Positions 25,406-36,637 of a DNA stretch of 64,000 nucleotides are shown here, piece after piece. Positions within the stretch are counted from its first letter, which is position 1; each line of letters starts with the position of its first letter. Made by a program: the position numbers and the translations under genes. Source of the DNA: Sphingobacteriales bacterium (GTDB taxonomy: Bacteria > Bacteroidota > Bacteroidia > Chitinophagales > Chitinophagaceae); the NCBI GenBank assembly GCA_003963365.1, contig RXJG01000004.1, forward strand, positions 1,030,948 through 1,094,947. Reading direction: 5' to 3'. Under the pieces are notes generated by a model. That model did no database searches. It was not told the origin of the DNA and worked only from the letters and a program-made list of their open reading frames with translations.

Positions 25406-26104
25406 ATGAAAATGGCAATCGCTAAGAAAAGAAAAGCTGTGGCTTCAAAAGTTGATAAAAACAAGCAGTATTCACTCAATGAAGCCTCTGCATTAGTTAA
25501 AGAAGTGAATACAACTAAATTCGACAGTTCTGTTGATTTACATATCCGTTTGGGTGTTGACCCCAAGAAAGCTGACCAGGCTATTCGTGGTACGGTAACA
25601 CTTCCTCACGGAACCGGTAAAACAAAAAAGGTACTGGTACTTTGCACCCCCGATAAAGAAGCGGATGCAAAAGCTGCCGGAGCAGATTTTGTTGGACTGG
25701 ATGAGTTCATTACAAAAATTGAAGGCGGATGGGTTGATGTGGACGTTATCGTTGCCACACCATCTGTAATGCCTAAAATTGGTAAGCTGGGTAAAGTATT
25801 AGGCCCACGTAACCTGATGCCGAATCCTAAAACAGGTACTGTTACTAATGATGTAGCTGCTGCAGTTAACGAAGTAAAAGGCGGTAAAATCGCTTTCAAA
25901 GTTGACAAAGCAGGTATTGTTCACGCATCAATTGGCCGTGTAAGTTTCAGCCCCGATAAAATTGCGGCAAACAGTCACGAATTACTTAATGCCATCATCA
26001 AAGCAAAACCATCTACAGCTAAAGGTACTTACCTTAAGAGTGTATTTATGGCCAGCACAATGAGTCCTGGTATTTCAATTGATACAAAATCATTAATGAA
26101 CTAA
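25406..26104 (+). CDS. rplA: 50S ribosomal protein L1
   Basis: Builds the L1 stalk at the ribosomal E site and in many bacteria represses its own operon. 232 residues. [49 protein letters not shown] and [22 protein letters not shown] are standard. ATG at 25406 is used; ATG at 25412 (MAIAKKRK) is equally likely, two codons later. No obvious 23S-mimic site was found near the rplK start, but I could not fold it. Confidence 0.97.
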   Translation: MKMAIAKKRKAVASKVDKNKQYSLNEASALVKEVNTTKFDSSVDLHIRLGVDPKKADQAIRGTVTLPHGTGKTKKVLVLCTPDKEADAKAAGADFVGLDEFITKIEGGWVDVDVIVATPSVMPKIGKLGKVLGPRNLMPNPKTGTVTNDVAAAVNEVKGGKIAFKVDKAGIVHASIGRVSFSPDKIAANSHELLNAIIKAKPSTAKGTYLKSVFMASTMSPGISIDTKSLMN

Positions 26105-26142
26105 TCCTTCAGCACTGCTCAGGATTATAAAATAGTTGAGTT

Positions 26143-26667
26143 ATGAACAAAGAACAAAAAAATGAAGTGATTGAATTGCTGAAAGGTAAATTCTCACAAT
26201 ACAATAACTTCTATATCACCGATACTGAATCGCTGACAGTAGAACAGGTGAGCAAACTTCGCCGTGCCTGTTTCAACAAAAATGTTGAAATGAAAGTGGC
26301 TAAGAATACCCTCATCAAAAAAGCACTGGAATCACTGGATACTGAACGTTACACTGGTGTGTACGATGCACTGAACAATGTAACTGCTTTATTATTCAGC
26401 GAAAATCCAAAAGAGCCGGCTTTAATCATCAGCTCTTTCCGTAAAGAAAGCAACGGTGAAAAACCGGTATTAAAAGCAGCTTTCATTAATGGTGATGTTT
26501 ACACTGGTGATAACACATTAGCTTCATTAACCAAGATCAAGACGAAGAATGAATTGATTGGTGAAGTTATCGGCTTATTGCAATCACCTGCAAAACGTGT
26601 TATTGCTGCTTTATTGCATCATCACGAACAAAAAGCTGGTGGAGCTGAAGTTGCAGCAGCTGAGTAA
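26143..26667 (+). CDS. rplJ: 50S ribosomal protein L10
   Basis: Stalk base protein that anchors L7/L12 dimers. 174 residues, normal for the phylum. YYITDTESLTVEQVSKLRRACFNKNVEMKVAKNTLIKKAL is the RNA-binding part; the C-terminal helix (LLQSPAKRVIAALLHHHEQKA) binds L12. A 124-base gap leads to rplL; nothing clearly structured is seen in it. Confidence 0.97.
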   Translation: MNKEQKNEVIELLKGKFSQYNNFYITDTESLTVEQVSKLRRACFNKNVEMKVAKNTLIKKALESLDTERYTGVYDALNNVTALLFSENPKEPALIISSFRKESNGEKPVLKAAFINGDVYTGDNTLASLTKIKTKNELIGEVIGLLQSPAKRVIAALLHHHEQKAGGAEVAAAE

Positions 26668-26791
26668 TTTTAATTTTTATTGCGAAAGCATTAAATAAAT
26701 AACTGGCCGGATGTTAAAGGCATAAACAATTTTTTTAAACTCCGTCGGAGCTAATAAAAAAAGCAATGAAGACGGTAAAAATTTAAATCAA

Positions 26792-27169
26792 ATGGCAGAC
26801 GTAAAAGCATTAGCAGAACAACTGGTTGGCTTAACTGTAAAAGAAGTACAGGAACTGGCTGACGTATTAAAAGCAGATTACGGTATTGAGCCTGCTGCAG
26901 CCGCTGTAGTAGTAGCTGGTGGTGGTGAAGGTGGTGGTGCCGCTGCTGCTGAAGAAAAAACTGCTTTCAACGTAGTGTTGAAGAGCGGTGGTGCTTCTAA
27001 ACTGAATGTGGTTAAAATCGTAAAAGATTTAACTGGTCTTGGTTTGAAAGAAGCGAAAGACTTAGTGGACGGGGCTCCTAAAAATGTTAAAGAAGGCGTA
27101 TCTAAAGCAGAAGCTGAAGAAATCGCTAACAAACTGAAAGAAGCCGGCGCTGACGTTGAGATTGCGTAA
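26792..27169 (+). CDS. rplL: 50S ribosomal protein L7/L12
   Basis: Flexible stalk protein that recruits translation factors. 125 residues: N-terminal dimer domain (1-37), Ala/Gly hinge (38-52, [14 protein letters not shown]), and C-terminal domain with [29 protein letters not shown] strong terminator follows 22 bases after the stop. Confidence 0.98.
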   Translation: MADVKALAEQLVGLTVKEVQELADVLKADYGIEPAAAAVVVAGGGEGGGAAAAEEKTAFNVVLKSGGASKLNVVKIVKDLTGLGLKEAKDLVDGAPKNVKEGVSKAEAEEIANKLKEAGADVEIA

Positions 27170-27191
27170 TGGTTGTTCTCAATTGAATATT

Positions 27192-27228
27192 ATCCCGTCT
27201 CGCCTTAGGCCAGACGGGATTTTTTTTG
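27192..27228 (+). terminator. Strong terminator between rplL and rpoB
   Basis: A 9-bp stem ATCCCGTCT / AGACGGGAT (27192-27200 with 27212-27220); inside it GCC/GGC can extend the pairing. Eight T residues follow. This separates the ribosomal protein genes from rpoBC. Confidence 0.9.
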
Positions 27229-27296
27229 CCATTTTGGCTAATCTCTGACGAATTTAGCAGTTATGCACAACTCCCAAAAACCGTGCATAAAATTGT

Positions 27297-27325
27297 TTTG
27301 GATTGCATCAATATCCTTACCTTTG
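27297..27325 (+). promoter_or_regulatory. Promoter of rpoBC
   Basis: TTTG (27297-27300), 17 bases, then TACCTTTG (27318-27325): an exact match to the Bacteroidota consensus, downstream of the rplL terminator. The leader to the rpoB start is about 135 bases. Confidence 0.85.
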
Positions 27326-27467
27326 CGTTCCTTAAATCAGGCCTAAGGTAATTTTGACGTTCCAGTACATGCATAAGTAATTGATAACCACCTGCATTAT
27401 TTTTTGATTAAAGTAAGGCGGGGTGTGTATTGTACGTCTATTAAAATTAAAAACCGGTTTTACTAAT

Positions 27468-30400
27468 ATGTCTTCAACAACACTTCACAACAAAAGAGTC
27501 AGTTTCGGTAAGATAAAACATTTAGCTGAGCCAGAAGACCTGCTCGACATTCAACTGCAGTCGTTTAAAGACTTCTTCCAGTTGGAAACTACGCCTGATA
27601 AGCGTAACGTAGAAGGGCTTTTCCGTGTGTTCAAAGAAAACTTCCCGATTACTGATACCCGTAACATATTTGTTCTTGAGTTTCTCGATTATTTCGTGGA
27701 TCCCCCACGTTATACTATCGATGAATGTATGGAAAGAGGTTTAACATATGCTGTGCCTTTAAAGGCTAAGTTGCGTTTAAGCTGTAATGACGAAGAGCAT
27801 ATCGATTTCCAGACTATCGTACAGGATGTATTCTTAGGAAACATTCCTTACATGACCCCCCGTGGTACTTTCGTTATCAATGGTGCAGAAAGGGTAGTAG
27901 TATCACAGTTACACCGTTCACCCGGTGTATTCTTTGGACAATCATTGCATCCAAATGGTACAAAAATCTATTCTGCCCGTGTAATTCCATTTAAAGGTGC
28001 ATGGATGGAATTTGCAACGGACATCAACAATGTGATGTATGCTTACATCGACCGTAAGAAAAAATTCCCGGTAACTACTTTGTTACGTTCTATCGGATAC
28101 GAAACAGATAAAGACATCCTTGAACTGTTTGGTATGGCTGATGAGGTAAAAGCTGATAAGAAAACACTTTCTAAATACGAAGGAAAATTATTAGCTGCCC
28201 GTGTATTAAGAAGCTGGGTGGAGGATTTTGTGGATGAGGATACCGGTGAAGTAGTTTCAATTGAAAGAAATGAAGTAGTATTAGAACGTGACTCTGTATT
28301 GAATGCTGATAACATTAAACTCATTGTTGATATGGGTGTTGAAAGCGTATTCGTACAGAAAGAAGAAGTGAGTGGTGATTATGCTATCATCTATAATACT
28401 TTAAATAAAGATACTTCTAACTCTGAGTTGGAAGCCGTACAACATATCTACCGTCAATTACGTGGTGCTGACGCCCCGGATAACGAGACAGCCCGTGGTA
28501 TTATAGACAAATTGTTTTTTAGTGATAAGCGTTATGATTTAGGTGAAGTTGGTCGTTATAAAATTAACCGCAAACTGAACATTGAAGCACCACTTACACA
28601 AAAGACATTAACAAGAGAAGATATTATCTTAATCATCAAATACCTGGTTCGTTTAACCAACGCTAAAGCAGAGATAGATGATATTGATCACCTGAGTAAC
28701 CGTCGTGTACGTACAGTAGGCGAGCAGTTATATGCTCAGTTTGGTGTTGGTCTGGCCCGTATGGCCCGTACCATCCGTGAAAGAATGAACGTACGTGATA
28801 ACGAGGTATTCACTCCGGTTGATTTGATTAATGCAAGAACACTTTCTTCTGTTATTAATTCATTCTTTGGTACTTCACAATTATCTCAGTTCTTGGACCA
28901 GACAAACCCATTGAGTGAGATTACACATAAGCGTCGTATCTCAGCTCTCGGGCCCGGTGGTTTAAGTCGTGAACGGGCAGGTTTTGAGGTGCGTGACGTA
29001 CACTATTCTCACTACGGCCGTTTGTGTACCATTGAGACTCCGGAAGGTCCAAACATCGGTTTGATTTCTACTCTTTGCGTACATGCCAAGATTAATGAGA
29101 TGGGCTTCATCGAAACACCTTACCGTAAAGTTGATAATGGTAAGATTGATATGAAGCACCTGACTTTCTTAAGTGCAGAAGAAGAAGACACAGCAAAGAT
29201 TGCACAGGCGCATGCTGAAATTGATGCGAATGGTCATATTGCAGAGGACAAAGTAAAAAGCCGTCAAACAGGTGACTTCCCGATTTTAGATAAAAACGAA
29301 GTAGAATTTATGGACGTAGCTCCCAACCAGATTGTTGGTTTGAGTGCTTCGTTGATTCCGTTCCTGGAGCATGACGATGCTAACCGTGCCCTGATGGGTT
29401 CAAACATGCAACGTCAAGCCGTGCCGTTAATTCGTCCAACAGCCCCGATTGTAGGTACAGGCCTGGAAGCGAAAGCTGCCCGTGATGCCAGGATACAGAT
29501 TCATGCAGAAGGAAACGGTGTGGTTGAATTTGTGGATGCCAATGAGATTCATGTTCGTTACGACAGGGACGAGGAACAACGCTTAGTTTCATTTGAAGAA
29601 GATTTAAAGATTTATAAACTTACCAAGTTTACAAAAACCAACCAGGCAACCTGTATCAACCTGAAACCTGCTGTGAAGAAAGGTCAGAAGGTTAAACCGG
29701 GAGACTTCTTAACAGAAGGGTATGCCGTACAAAATGGAGAACTGGCATTAGGACGTAACCTGAAAGTAGCATTCATGCCATGGAAGGGTTACAACTTTGA
29801 GGATGCGATTGTAATCAGCGAAAGAGTGGTGAAGGAAGACTGGTTTACTTCTATTCACATTGAAGAATTTGAATTAGAAGTTCGTGATACCAAGTTGGGT
29901 GAAGAAGAATTAACGCCGGATATTCCTAACGTAAGTGAAGAGGCTACCAAAGATTTAGATCAGAATGGTATCATCCGCATTGGTGCTGCTATTAAAGAAG
30001 GGGATATCATTATTGGAAAAATCACTCCTAAAGGTGAAAGTGACCCAACACCAGAAGAAAAATTATTACGGGCCATCTTTGGTGATAAAGCAGGTGATGC
30101 AAAAGATGCTTCATTAAAAGCACCAAGTGGTACTGAAGGTGTGGTAATTGATAAGCGTTTGTTCCAACGTGCCAAAAAAGATAAGAATACTAAAGTAAGA
30201 GAGAAAGCACTGTTAGAAAAAGTAGAGAAAGTACATGAGAAGAACACAGCTGATTTACTTGAATTATTAATTAGCAAACTGCAGGTTCTGCTTCGTGATA
30301 AAACTTCTGCTGGTGTAAGTAACAACTTTGGCGAAGTGCTGATTGGTAAAGGAGCTAAGTTCAATCCTAAAAATTTAGCTGGAATAGATTACCAGAACGT

Positions 30401-31274
30401 AAATCCTTTGGGATGGACCGGTGAGAAACACATTGATGATAACATCAATACTCTCTTACACAACTTTAACATTAAGTATAACGAAGAGTTAGGCCGTTAC
30501 AAGAGAGAGAAATTCAACATCTCAATTGGTGACGAATTACCAGCCGGTGTATTAAAACTGGCTAAAGTTTATTTGGCTGTTAAGCGTAAACTGAAAGTGG
30601 GTGATAAGATGGCCGGTCGTCACGGTAACAAAGGGATAGTAGCTAAAATAGTTCGTGCAGAAGATATGCCTTTCTTAGAAGATGGTACGCCGGTTGATAT
30701 TGTGCTGAACCCATTGGGTGTACCGAGCCGTATGAACCTGGGACAGATTTATGAAACTGTTCTTGGATGGGCTGGTGAAAAATTAGGCATGCGTTTCGCT
30801 ACGCCGATTTTTGATGGTGCTACCGTGGATGAAATTGCCAATCACATCAATAATGCCGGCTTGCCGAGTTTTGGTCATACCTATTTGTATGATGGTGAAA
30901 CCGGTGAACGTTTCCACCAGAAAGCAACGGTTGGTATTATTTATATGATTAAGCTGCACCACATGGTGGATGACAAGATGCATGCCCGTTCAATCGGACC
31001 ATACAGCTTGATCACACAACAGCCATTAGGTGGTAAAGCTCAGTTTGGTGGTCAGCGTTTTGGTGAGATGGAAGTATGGGCACTGGAAGCTTATGGCGCC
31101 TCCAACATATTGCAGGAATTGTTAACGCTGAAGTCTGATGATATCATCGGTCGTGCAAAGACATACGAAGCAATTGTAAAAGGTGATAATGTTCCAAGAG
31201 CCGGTATTCCTGAATCATTCAACGTATTGGTTCATGAGTTGAGAGGTTTGGGGCTTGACCTGAAGTTTGAATAA
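27468..31274 (+). CDS. rpoB: DNA-directed RNA polymerase subunit beta
   Basis: Catalytic subunit of RNA polymerase. Start set at ATG 27468 ([19 protein letters not shown]), giving 1268 residues as usual for Bacteroidota; an in-frame GTG at 27423 would add 15 residues with no family match. The rifampicin region [23 protein letters not shown] has the sensitive-type residues. [12 protein letters not shown] and the C-terminal clamp segment [24 protein letters not shown] are intact. Behind its own promoter, with rpoC 175 bases on. Confidence 0.98.
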   Translation: MSSTTLHNKRVSFGKIKHLAEPEDLLDIQLQSFKDFFQLETTPDKRNVEGLFRVFKENFPITDTRNIFVLEFLDYFVDPPRYTIDECMERGLTYAVPLKAKLRLSCNDEEHIDFQTIVQDVFLGNIPYMTPRGTFVINGAERVVVSQLHRSPGVFFGQSLHPNGTKIYSARVIPFKGAWMEFATDINNVMYAYIDRKKKFPVTTLLRSIGYETDKDILELFGMADEVKADKKTLSKYEGKLLAARVLRSWVEDFVDEDTGEVVSIERNEVVLERDSVLNADNIKLIVDMGVESVFVQKEEVSGDYAIIYNTLNKDTSNSELEAVQHIYRQLRGADAPDNETARGIIDKLFFSDKRYDLGEVGRYKINRKLNIEAPLTQKTLTREDIILIIKYLVRLTNAKAEIDDIDHLSNRRVRTVGEQLYAQFGVGLARMARTIRERMNVRDNEVFTPVDLINARTLSSVINSFFGTSQLSQFLDQTNPLSEITHKRRISALGPGGLSRERAGFEVRDVHYSHYGRLCTIETPEGPNIGLISTLCVHAKINEMGFIETPYRKVDNGKIDMKHLTFLSAEEEDTAKIAQAHAEIDANGHIAEDKVKSRQTGDFPILDKNEVEFMDVAPNQIVGLSASLIPFLEHDDANRALMGSNMQRQAVPLIRPTAPIVGTGLEAKAARDARIQIHAEGNGVVEFVDANEIHVRYDRDEEQRLVSFEEDLKIYKLTKFTKTNQATCINLKPAVKKGQKVKPGDFLTEGYAVQNGELALGRNLKVAFMPWKGYNFEDAIVISERVVKEDWFTSIHIEEFELEVRDTKLGEEELTPDIPNVSEEATKDLDQNGIIRIGAAIKEGDIIIGKITPKGESDPTPEEKLLRAIFGDKAGDAKDASLKAPSGTEGVVIDKRLFQRAKKDKNTKVREKALLEKVEKVHEKNTADLLELLISKLQVLLRDKTSAGVSNNFGEVLIGKGAKFNPKNLAGIDYQNVNPLGWTGEKHIDDNINTLLHNFNIKYNEELGRYKREKFNISIGDELPAGVLKLAKVYLAVKRKLKVGDKMAGRHGNKGIVAKIVRAEDMPFLEDGTPVDIVLNPLGVPSRMNLGQIYETVLGWAGEKLGMRFATPIFDGATVDEIANHINNAGLPSFGHTYLYDGETGERFHQKATVGIIYMIKLHHMVDDKMHARSIGPYSLITQQPLGGKAQFGGQRFGEMEVWALEAYGASNILQELLTLKSDDIIGRAKTYEAIVKGDNVPRAGIPESFNVLVHELRGLGLDLKFE

Positions 31275-31282
31275 AAAGTTTG

Positions 31283-31342
31283 CAGTTGGCAGTGAACAGT
31301 TCGCAAAAGATATGCAGACTATGAACTGAAGACTGGCAACTG
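31283..31342. repeat. Imperfect inverted repeat in the rpoB-rpoC gap
   Basis: Two 20-base arms, CAGTTGGCAGTGAACAGTTC (31283-31302) and its partner at 31323-31342, pair at 16 of 20 positions around a 20-base loop. The CAGTTGGCAGT word resembles the CAACTGCC word found inside trpG at 10944-10972. Confidence 0.65.
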
Positions 31343-31358
31343 AAAGCTCAATAAAGAA

Positions 31359-31390
31359 CAGAACGTACAAGAGTGCGACGCAACAAAAGA
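31359..31390 (+). repeat. Interspersed element, copy B
   Basis: CAGAACGTACAAGAGTGCGA then C and GCAACAAAAGA. It matches copy A at 15317-15370 with one mismatch and lacks the hairpin insert. Like copy A it lies shortly upstream of an operon gene (rpoC; trpB for copy A). Confidence 0.72.
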
Positions 31391-31449
31391 CCAACAGCGA
31401 TAAAAAGCTGGTAACAAAAACAAAAAACACAAAACGATAAACGAAACAT

Positions 31450-34400
31450 ATGGCTATCAAAAAAGATAATCGTCCAAGAGCTACGTTTTCAAAAATCACT
31501 ATAGGTCTGGCTTCCCCGGATTCTATTTTGGAAAAAAGCTTTGGTGAAGTATTAAAGCCTGAAACTATTAACTATCGTACGTATAAGCCTGAACGTGATG
31601 GCTTGTTCTGCGAAAGAATTTTTGGTCCTGTAAAGGATTATGAATGTGCCTGCGGTAAGTACAAGCGTATCCGTTATAAGGGTATTGTGTGCGACCGTTG
31701 CGGTGTGGAAGTAACTGAAAAGAAAGTGCGCCGTGAACGTATGGGCCACATTAAACTGGTGGTGCCTGTAGTACACATCTGGTACTTTAAATCCTTACCT
31801 AACAAAATTGGTTATTTGTTAGGGATGAGCTCTAAGAAATTGGAGACTATTATCTATTACGAACGTTTTGTGGTGATTCAGTCTGGTATCCGTGCTGATA
31901 AAGGTCAGAACTACGGTGACCTGCTGACTGAAGAAGAATATTTAGACATCCTGGATGCATTGCCAAAAGATAACCAGTACTTACCTGACGATGACCCTAA
32001 CAAGTTTATCGCCAAGATGGGTGCTGAAGCGGTGCATGATTTATTAGGAAGATTAGACTTAGACAGTTTAAGTGCTTCTTTACGTCATGCTGCTGCTAAT
32101 GAAACTTCACAACAACGTAAGGCCGATGCGTTAAAGCGTTTGAGTGTGGTAGAAGCTTTCCGTGATGCGAATACAAGAATCAACAACCGTCCGGAGTGGA
32201 TGGTAATGCAATACATCCCTGTTATTCCACCGGAACTGCGTCCGTTAGTTCCTTTGGATGGTGGTCGTTTTGCGTCTTCTGATCTGAACGATTTATACCG
32301 TCGTGTTATCATTCGTAACAACCGTTTAAAGCGTTTGTTAGAGATTAAAGCTCCTGAGGTAATCTTGCGTAATGAAAAACGTATGTTACAGGAAGCAATT
32401 GACTCATTGTTTGATAACAGCCGTAAATCAAATGCTGTTAAAGCAGAAGGTGGCCGTGCATTAAAATCGTTGAGTGATGTATTAAAAGGTAAACAGGGAC
32501 GTTTCCGTCAGAACCTGTTAGGTAAACGTGTTGACTACTCTGGTCGTTCGGTAATTGTGGTAGGTCCTGAAATGAAATTGCATGAGTGTGGTTTACCAAA
32601 AGATATGGCTGCTGAATTGTTTAAGCCATTTATCATTCGTAAGTTAATTGAAAGAGGAATCGTTAAAACAGTTAAGAGTGCAAGAAAATTAGTGGATAAG
32701 AAAGAGGCGATTGTTTGGGATATCCTCGAAAACATATTAAAGGGTCACCCGGTAATGTTAAACCGTGCCCCAACGTTACACCGTTTATCCATCCAGGCCT
32801 TTCAGCCTAAGTTGATTGAAGGTAAAGCCATTCAATTGCACCCATTGGTGTGTTCGGCTTTCAACGCCGACTTTGATGGTGACCAGATGGCGGTACACGT
32901 TCCATTGAGCAATGCTGCTATCCTGGAAGCACAGTTATTGATGCTGGCTTCACATAACATTTTGAACCCGCAAAATGGTACACCCATCACCCTTCCTTCC
33001 CAGGACATGGTGCTTGGTTTGTATTATATTTCTAAAGCGAAGAAATCAACTGAAACAGAAAAAGTAAAAGGCGAAGGAAAAGCTTTCTACAGTGCTGAAG
33101 AAGTGATTATCGCTTACAATGAAAAGCAGGTTGACTTACATGCACCTATTAAAGTAAAGGCAAATGTTCGTAATGCCAATGGTGAACTGGAATACAAACT
33201 GATTGATACTACTGTTGGTCGTGTAATCTTTAACCAGTTTGTTCCAAAAGAAGTAGGTTTTGTAAATGCTTTATTAACTAAAAAGAATCTTCGTGAAATT
33301 ATTGGTGATATCATTAATATCACCAATATTCCAAAAACAGCGAAGTTCCTGGATGATATTAAAACATTAGGTTTCCGCACAGCATTCCAGGGTGGTCTGT
33401 CATTCAACATTAATGACCTGATTGTTCCTGAAATTAAAGAATCCATGATTGATACGGCTGCTGCAGAAGTAGATGAAGTGTGGGATAACTACAATATGGG
33501 TTTGATCACAAACAACGAGCGTTATAACCAGATCATTGATATCTGGAGCCGTGTGGATACAAAAGTTACAGAAACATTGATACGTGAAATGGCAACTGAT
33601 AAACAAGGTTTCAACTCTGTTTACATGATGCTTGATTCAGGTGCCCGTGGTAGTAAGCAACAGGTTAAGCAGTTGGCTGGTATCAGGGGATTGATGGCTA
33701 AGCCACGTAAATCTGGTTCTACCGGAAGTGAGATCATTGAAAACCCTATCCTTTCCAACTTTAAAGATGGATTGAGTGTATTGGAATACTTTATATCTAC
33801 ACACGGTGCCCGTAAAGGTTTGGCCGATACAGCGTTGAAAACAGCGGATGCCGGTTACTTAACCCGTCGTCTCGTGGACGTTGCACAGGATGTGGTGATT
33901 AATGAAGAAGATTGTGGTACACTGCGTGGTATTGCTACATCAGCATTAAAAGATAACGAAGATATTATTGAACCGTTGAGCGATCGTATTGAAGGCCGTA
34001 CATCTGTACATGATGTTTACGATCCTCAATCAGATGCACTTATCGTTAAAGCCGGTGAAGAAATTACCAGTGATATTGCGAAGCAAATTGAAGAAAGTGG
34101 TATTGAAGTAGTTGAAATCCGTTCTGTACTTACCTGCGAAAGCAAACGTGGTGTGTGTGTGAAATGTTATGGTAAAAACTTAGCTACCGGTTACCTCGCA
34201 CAACGGGGTGATGCTGTTGGTATCATTGCCGCCCAGTCAATCGGTGAACCTGGTACACAGTTGACATTGCGTACCTTCCACGTGGGTGGTGTGGCTGGTT
34301 CTGCATCGGTAGATTCACAACTATCAGCCAAGTTTGATGGTACGGTACAGTTTGATGGATTGCGTACAGTAAGTGCTAAGAATAATGATGGCGATACCGT

Positions 34401-35742
34401 ACAAATCGTAATTGGTCGTACCGGTGAGGTGCGTATCATGGATGTAAAGAATGACCGCTTATTAATTACCAACAACGTTCCTTATGGTGCTACTTTGTTA
34501 GTGAAAGATGGTCAGCAGGTGAAGAAAGGCGAGGCTATTTGTACATGGGATCCGTTCAACAACGTAGTAGTGGCTGAAATTGCCGGTACAGTTAAGTTTG
34601 AAAACATTATTGAAGGCGTTACCTACCGTGAAGAAGCGGATGAACAAACTGGTCACCGTGAAAAAGTGGTTATCGAAACAAAAGATAAAACAAAGATCCC
34701 TTCATTGTTAATTGAAGGAAAAGAGATCAAATCATATAACCTTCCTGTTGGTTCTCACATTTCTATTGAAGAAGGAGAAGATGTAAAAGCAGGACAGGTA
34801 ATGGTGAAGATTCCACGTGTATTAGGTAAACTGAGAGATATCACCGGTGGTCTTCCACGTGTAACAGAATTGTTTGAAGCAAGAAACCCGGGTAACCCTG
34901 CTATCGTTTCTGAAATTGATGGTGTGGTAAGCTTTGGTGCTGTAAAACGTGGTAACCGTGAAATTGTAATTGAAGCAAAAGATGGTGTAATTAAGAAATA
35001 CTTAGTTCCATTGACAAGACAAATTCTTGTACAGGATGGTGACTATGTAAAAGCCGGTACACCATTGAGTGACGGACAAATTGCTCCTTACGATATCTTA
35101 AACATCAAAGGTCCGTTTGCTGTACAGGAATATGTGGTGAATGAAATACAGGAAGTATATCGTTTACAGGGTGTGAAGATCAACGATAAGCATATTGAAG
35201 TGATCGTTCGCCAGATGATGAAGAAAGTTGAGATTGTAGATGCTGGTGATACTAAATTCCTGGAAGGAGATTTGGAAGATCGTTTTGACTTTAACAATGA
35301 GAACGATTGGATCTTTGATAAGAAAGTAGTAACTGATCCGGGAGAAAGCACTAAGCTGAAAGCTGGTATGATTGTAAGCTTGCGGGATGTAAGAGAAGAA
35401 AACTCAGCATTACGCCGGGCAGATAAAAAACCTGTTGAATTCCGCGATGCACAGCCGGCAACTTCCACTCCGGTGTTGTTAGGTATCACCAAGGCTTCAT
35501 TAGGTACACATAGCTGGATTTCTGCGGCATCCTTCCAGGAAACTACAAAAGTGTTGAGTTCAGCGGCTATCAACGGTAAAGCAGATGACATGCTGGGGCT
35601 GAAAGAAAACGTAATCACCGGGCATCCAATACCGGCTGGTACAGGTTTACGTGAGTTCGATAACATGATAGTGGGAAGTAAGGAAGAATACGAATTGCTG
35701 CAAACCACCCGTGAAGCCATGAGCTTTGATGAGGAAGAGTAA
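31450..35742 (+). CDS. rpoC: DNA-directed RNA polymerase subunit beta'
   Basis: 1430 residues, usual in Bacteroidota. N-terminal zinc ribbon [20 protein letters not shown] (four Cys), the active-site NADFDGDQM holding magnesium, the second Cys cluster in the C-terminal half ([14 protein letters not shown]), and the trigger loop region [13 protein letters not shown]. It ends in an acidic tail (SFDEEE). A strong terminator lies about 50 bases downstream. Confidence 0.98.
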   Translation: MAIKKDNRPRATFSKITIGLASPDSILEKSFGEVLKPETINYRTYKPERDGLFCERIFGPVKDYECACGKYKRIRYKGIVCDRCGVEVTEKKVRRERMGHIKLVVPVVHIWYFKSLPNKIGYLLGMSSKKLETIIYYERFVVIQSGIRADKGQNYGDLLTEEEYLDILDALPKDNQYLPDDDPNKFIAKMGAEAVHDLLGRLDLDSLSASLRHAAANETSQQRKADALKRLSVVEAFRDANTRINNRPEWMVMQYIPVIPPELRPLVPLDGGRFASSDLNDLYRRVIIRNNRLKRLLEIKAPEVILRNEKRMLQEAIDSLFDNSRKSNAVKAEGGRALKSLSDVLKGKQGRFRQNLLGKRVDYSGRSVIVVGPEMKLHECGLPKDMAAELFKPFIIRKLIERGIVKTVKSARKLVDKKEAIVWDILENILKGHPVMLNRAPTLHRLSIQAFQPKLIEGKAIQLHPLVCSAFNADFDGDQMAVHVPLSNAAILEAQLLMLASHNILNPQNGTPITLPSQDMVLGLYYISKAKKSTETEKVKGEGKAFYSAEEVIIAYNEKQVDLHAPIKVKANVRNANGELEYKLIDTTVGRVIFNQFVPKEVGFVNALLTKKNLREIIGDIINITNIPKTAKFLDDIKTLGFRTAFQGGLSFNINDLIVPEIKESMIDTAAAEVDEVWDNYNMGLITNNERYNQIIDIWSRVDTKVTETLIREMATDKQGFNSVYMMLDSGARGSKQQVKQLAGIRGLMAKPRKSGSTGSEIIENPILSNFKDGLSVLEYFISTHGARKGLADTALKTADAGYLTRRLVDVAQDVVINEEDCGTLRGIATSALKDNEDIIEPLSDRIEGRTSVHDVYDPQSDALIVKAGEEITSDIAKQIEESGIEVVEIRSVLTCESKRGVCVKCYGKNLATGYLAQRGDAVGIIAAQSIGEPGTQLTLRTFHVGGVAGSASVDSQLSAKFDGTVQFDGLRTVSAKNNDGDTVQIVIGRTGEVRIMDVKNDRLLITNNVPYGATLLVKDGQQVKKGEAICTWDPFNNVVVAEIAGTVKFENIIEGVTYREEADEQTGHREKVVIETKDKTKIPSLLIEGKEIKSYNLPVGSHISIEEGEDVKAGQVMVKIPRVLGKLRDITGGLPRVTELFEARNPGNPAIVSEIDGVVSFGAVKRGNREIVIEAKDGVIKKYLVPLTRQILVQDGDYVKAGTPLSDGQIAPYDILNIKGPFAVQEYVVNEIQEVYRLQGVKINDKHIEVIVRQMMKKVEIVDAGDTKFLEGDLEDRFDFNNENDWIFDKKVVTDPGESTKLKAGMIVSLRDVREENSALRRADKKPVEFRDAQPATSTPVLLGITKASLGTHSWISAASFQETTKVLSSAAINGKADDMLGLKENVITGHPIPAGTGLREFDNMIVGSKEEYELLQTTREAMSFDEEE

Positions 35743-35792
35743 TTCAATTTTTAATAAGCTGATAAGCTGAGTTGAAAATTAAAAATAGATGT

Positions 35793-35823
35793 AAGGAGTG
35801 AGTATTTCTCACTCCTTTTTTTT
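35793..35823 (+). terminator. Terminator after rpoC
   Basis: A perfect 10-bp stem AAGGAGTGAG / CTCACTCCTT (35793-35802 with 35808-35817), 5-base loop, and a run of T residues to 35823. Confidence 0.9.
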
Positions 35824-35850
35824 GAATTACTTCCTGAAATTTTATCTTTG
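35821..35850 (+). promoter_or_regulatory. Promoter of the OmpH-like gene
   Basis: TTTG (35821-35824), which ends the terminator's T-run, 18 bases, then TATCTTTG (35843-35850). Leader of about 130 bases to the start codon at 35986. Confidence 0.68.
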
Positions 35851-35985
35851 AAAACCACATTATTATTCGTTATGTAATGATGCTAATTTGTTTAACCGGT
35901 GCTAACCATGTTAAGCCTTTACTAAAATTTTAATACCTGTTCAGCTACGAAAGTTGAATAAGCTTATCTTGCTAAAAATGCGCTG

Positions 35986-36582
35986 ATGAAGAATTTTTCT
36001 ACTCTCTTATTTGTATTGCTTTTTGCGCTGGTAGGCGTTTTATTTTATTTACAGGTGAGCAGCAAAAAGGCTGATGAACACAGGAGTGCCAAACTGGATG
36101 CCCAGGCTCATAAAATCAATGTGGCCTACGTTGATATTGATACGCTGGAAAATAATTATGAATACTTTAAATTATTGCAAAAGAAATATGAAGTAAAAAG
36201 GGATAGTATTGATAAAGCACTGAATAGTGACTATAATGCTATTGAAAACGAAAGATTGCGTTTTGTACAAAAAGGGAATACAATAACTGAAGTGGAAGCA
36301 CAAAATTTTGAAAACGCTTATAAACTGAAAATGCAGACGTTGGAAAATAAAAAACTGCAGCTTAGTAAAGAGCTCAATGATGAGCAGGCAAAAGGTATGG
36401 ATGATGTGTTAAGTAAAATTGAAGCTTATATGAATGAGTATAATAAAAACAGTCATTACTCATTTGTGTTTGGAGTGGCCAAAGGCAACATGATGTTTTT
36501 GCATAAAGACACGGCCTGTAATATTACCAACGAAGTTTTAAAGGGTCTTAATGCTGACTATCTTAAATCAGCAAAGAAATAA
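35986..36582 (+). CDS. OmpH/Skp-family periplasmic chaperone
   Basis: A 198-residue protein. An N-terminal hydrophobic segment (5-24, LLFVLLFALVGVLFYLQVS) serves as signal or membrane anchor. A short strand INVAYVDIDTLENNYEYF opens the Skp/OmpH domain, followed by two long coiled-coil arms (about 60-145) and a return segment YSFVFGVAKGNMMFLHKDTACNITNEVLKGLN, characteristic of the family. It should hold outer-membrane proteins on the way to the BAM machinery. It has its own promoter and ends at the terminator hairpin before the permease gene. Confidence 0.88.
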   Translation: MKNFSTLLFVLLFALVGVLFYLQVSSKKADEHRSAKLDAQAHKINVAYVDIDTLENNYEYFKLLQKKYEVKRDSIDKALNSDYNAIENERLRFVQKGNTITEVEAQNFENAYKLKMQTLENKKLQLSKELNDEQAKGMDDVLSKIEAYMNEYNKNSHYSFVFGVAKGNMMFLHKDTACNITNEVLKGLNADYLKSAKK

Positions 36583-36609
36583 TCAGAATAAGCTGAAATG
36601 CTTATCTTC

Positions 36610-36637
36610 AATCCCGTTTTAAACAACGGGATTTTTT
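36610..36637 (+). terminator. Terminator hairpin ending at a start codon
   Basis: A 9-bp stem AATCCCGTT / AACGGGATT (36610-36618 with 36625-36633), 6-base loop, T-run to 36637. The T-run is directly followed by the ATG at 36638 of the permease gene. It may end the OmpH-like transcript or attenuate the permease. Confidence 0.85.

Noticed and set aside
27423-27467. GTG start for rpoB
   Set aside because: The extra 15 residues do not match RpoB; ATG 27468 gives the usual N-terminus.
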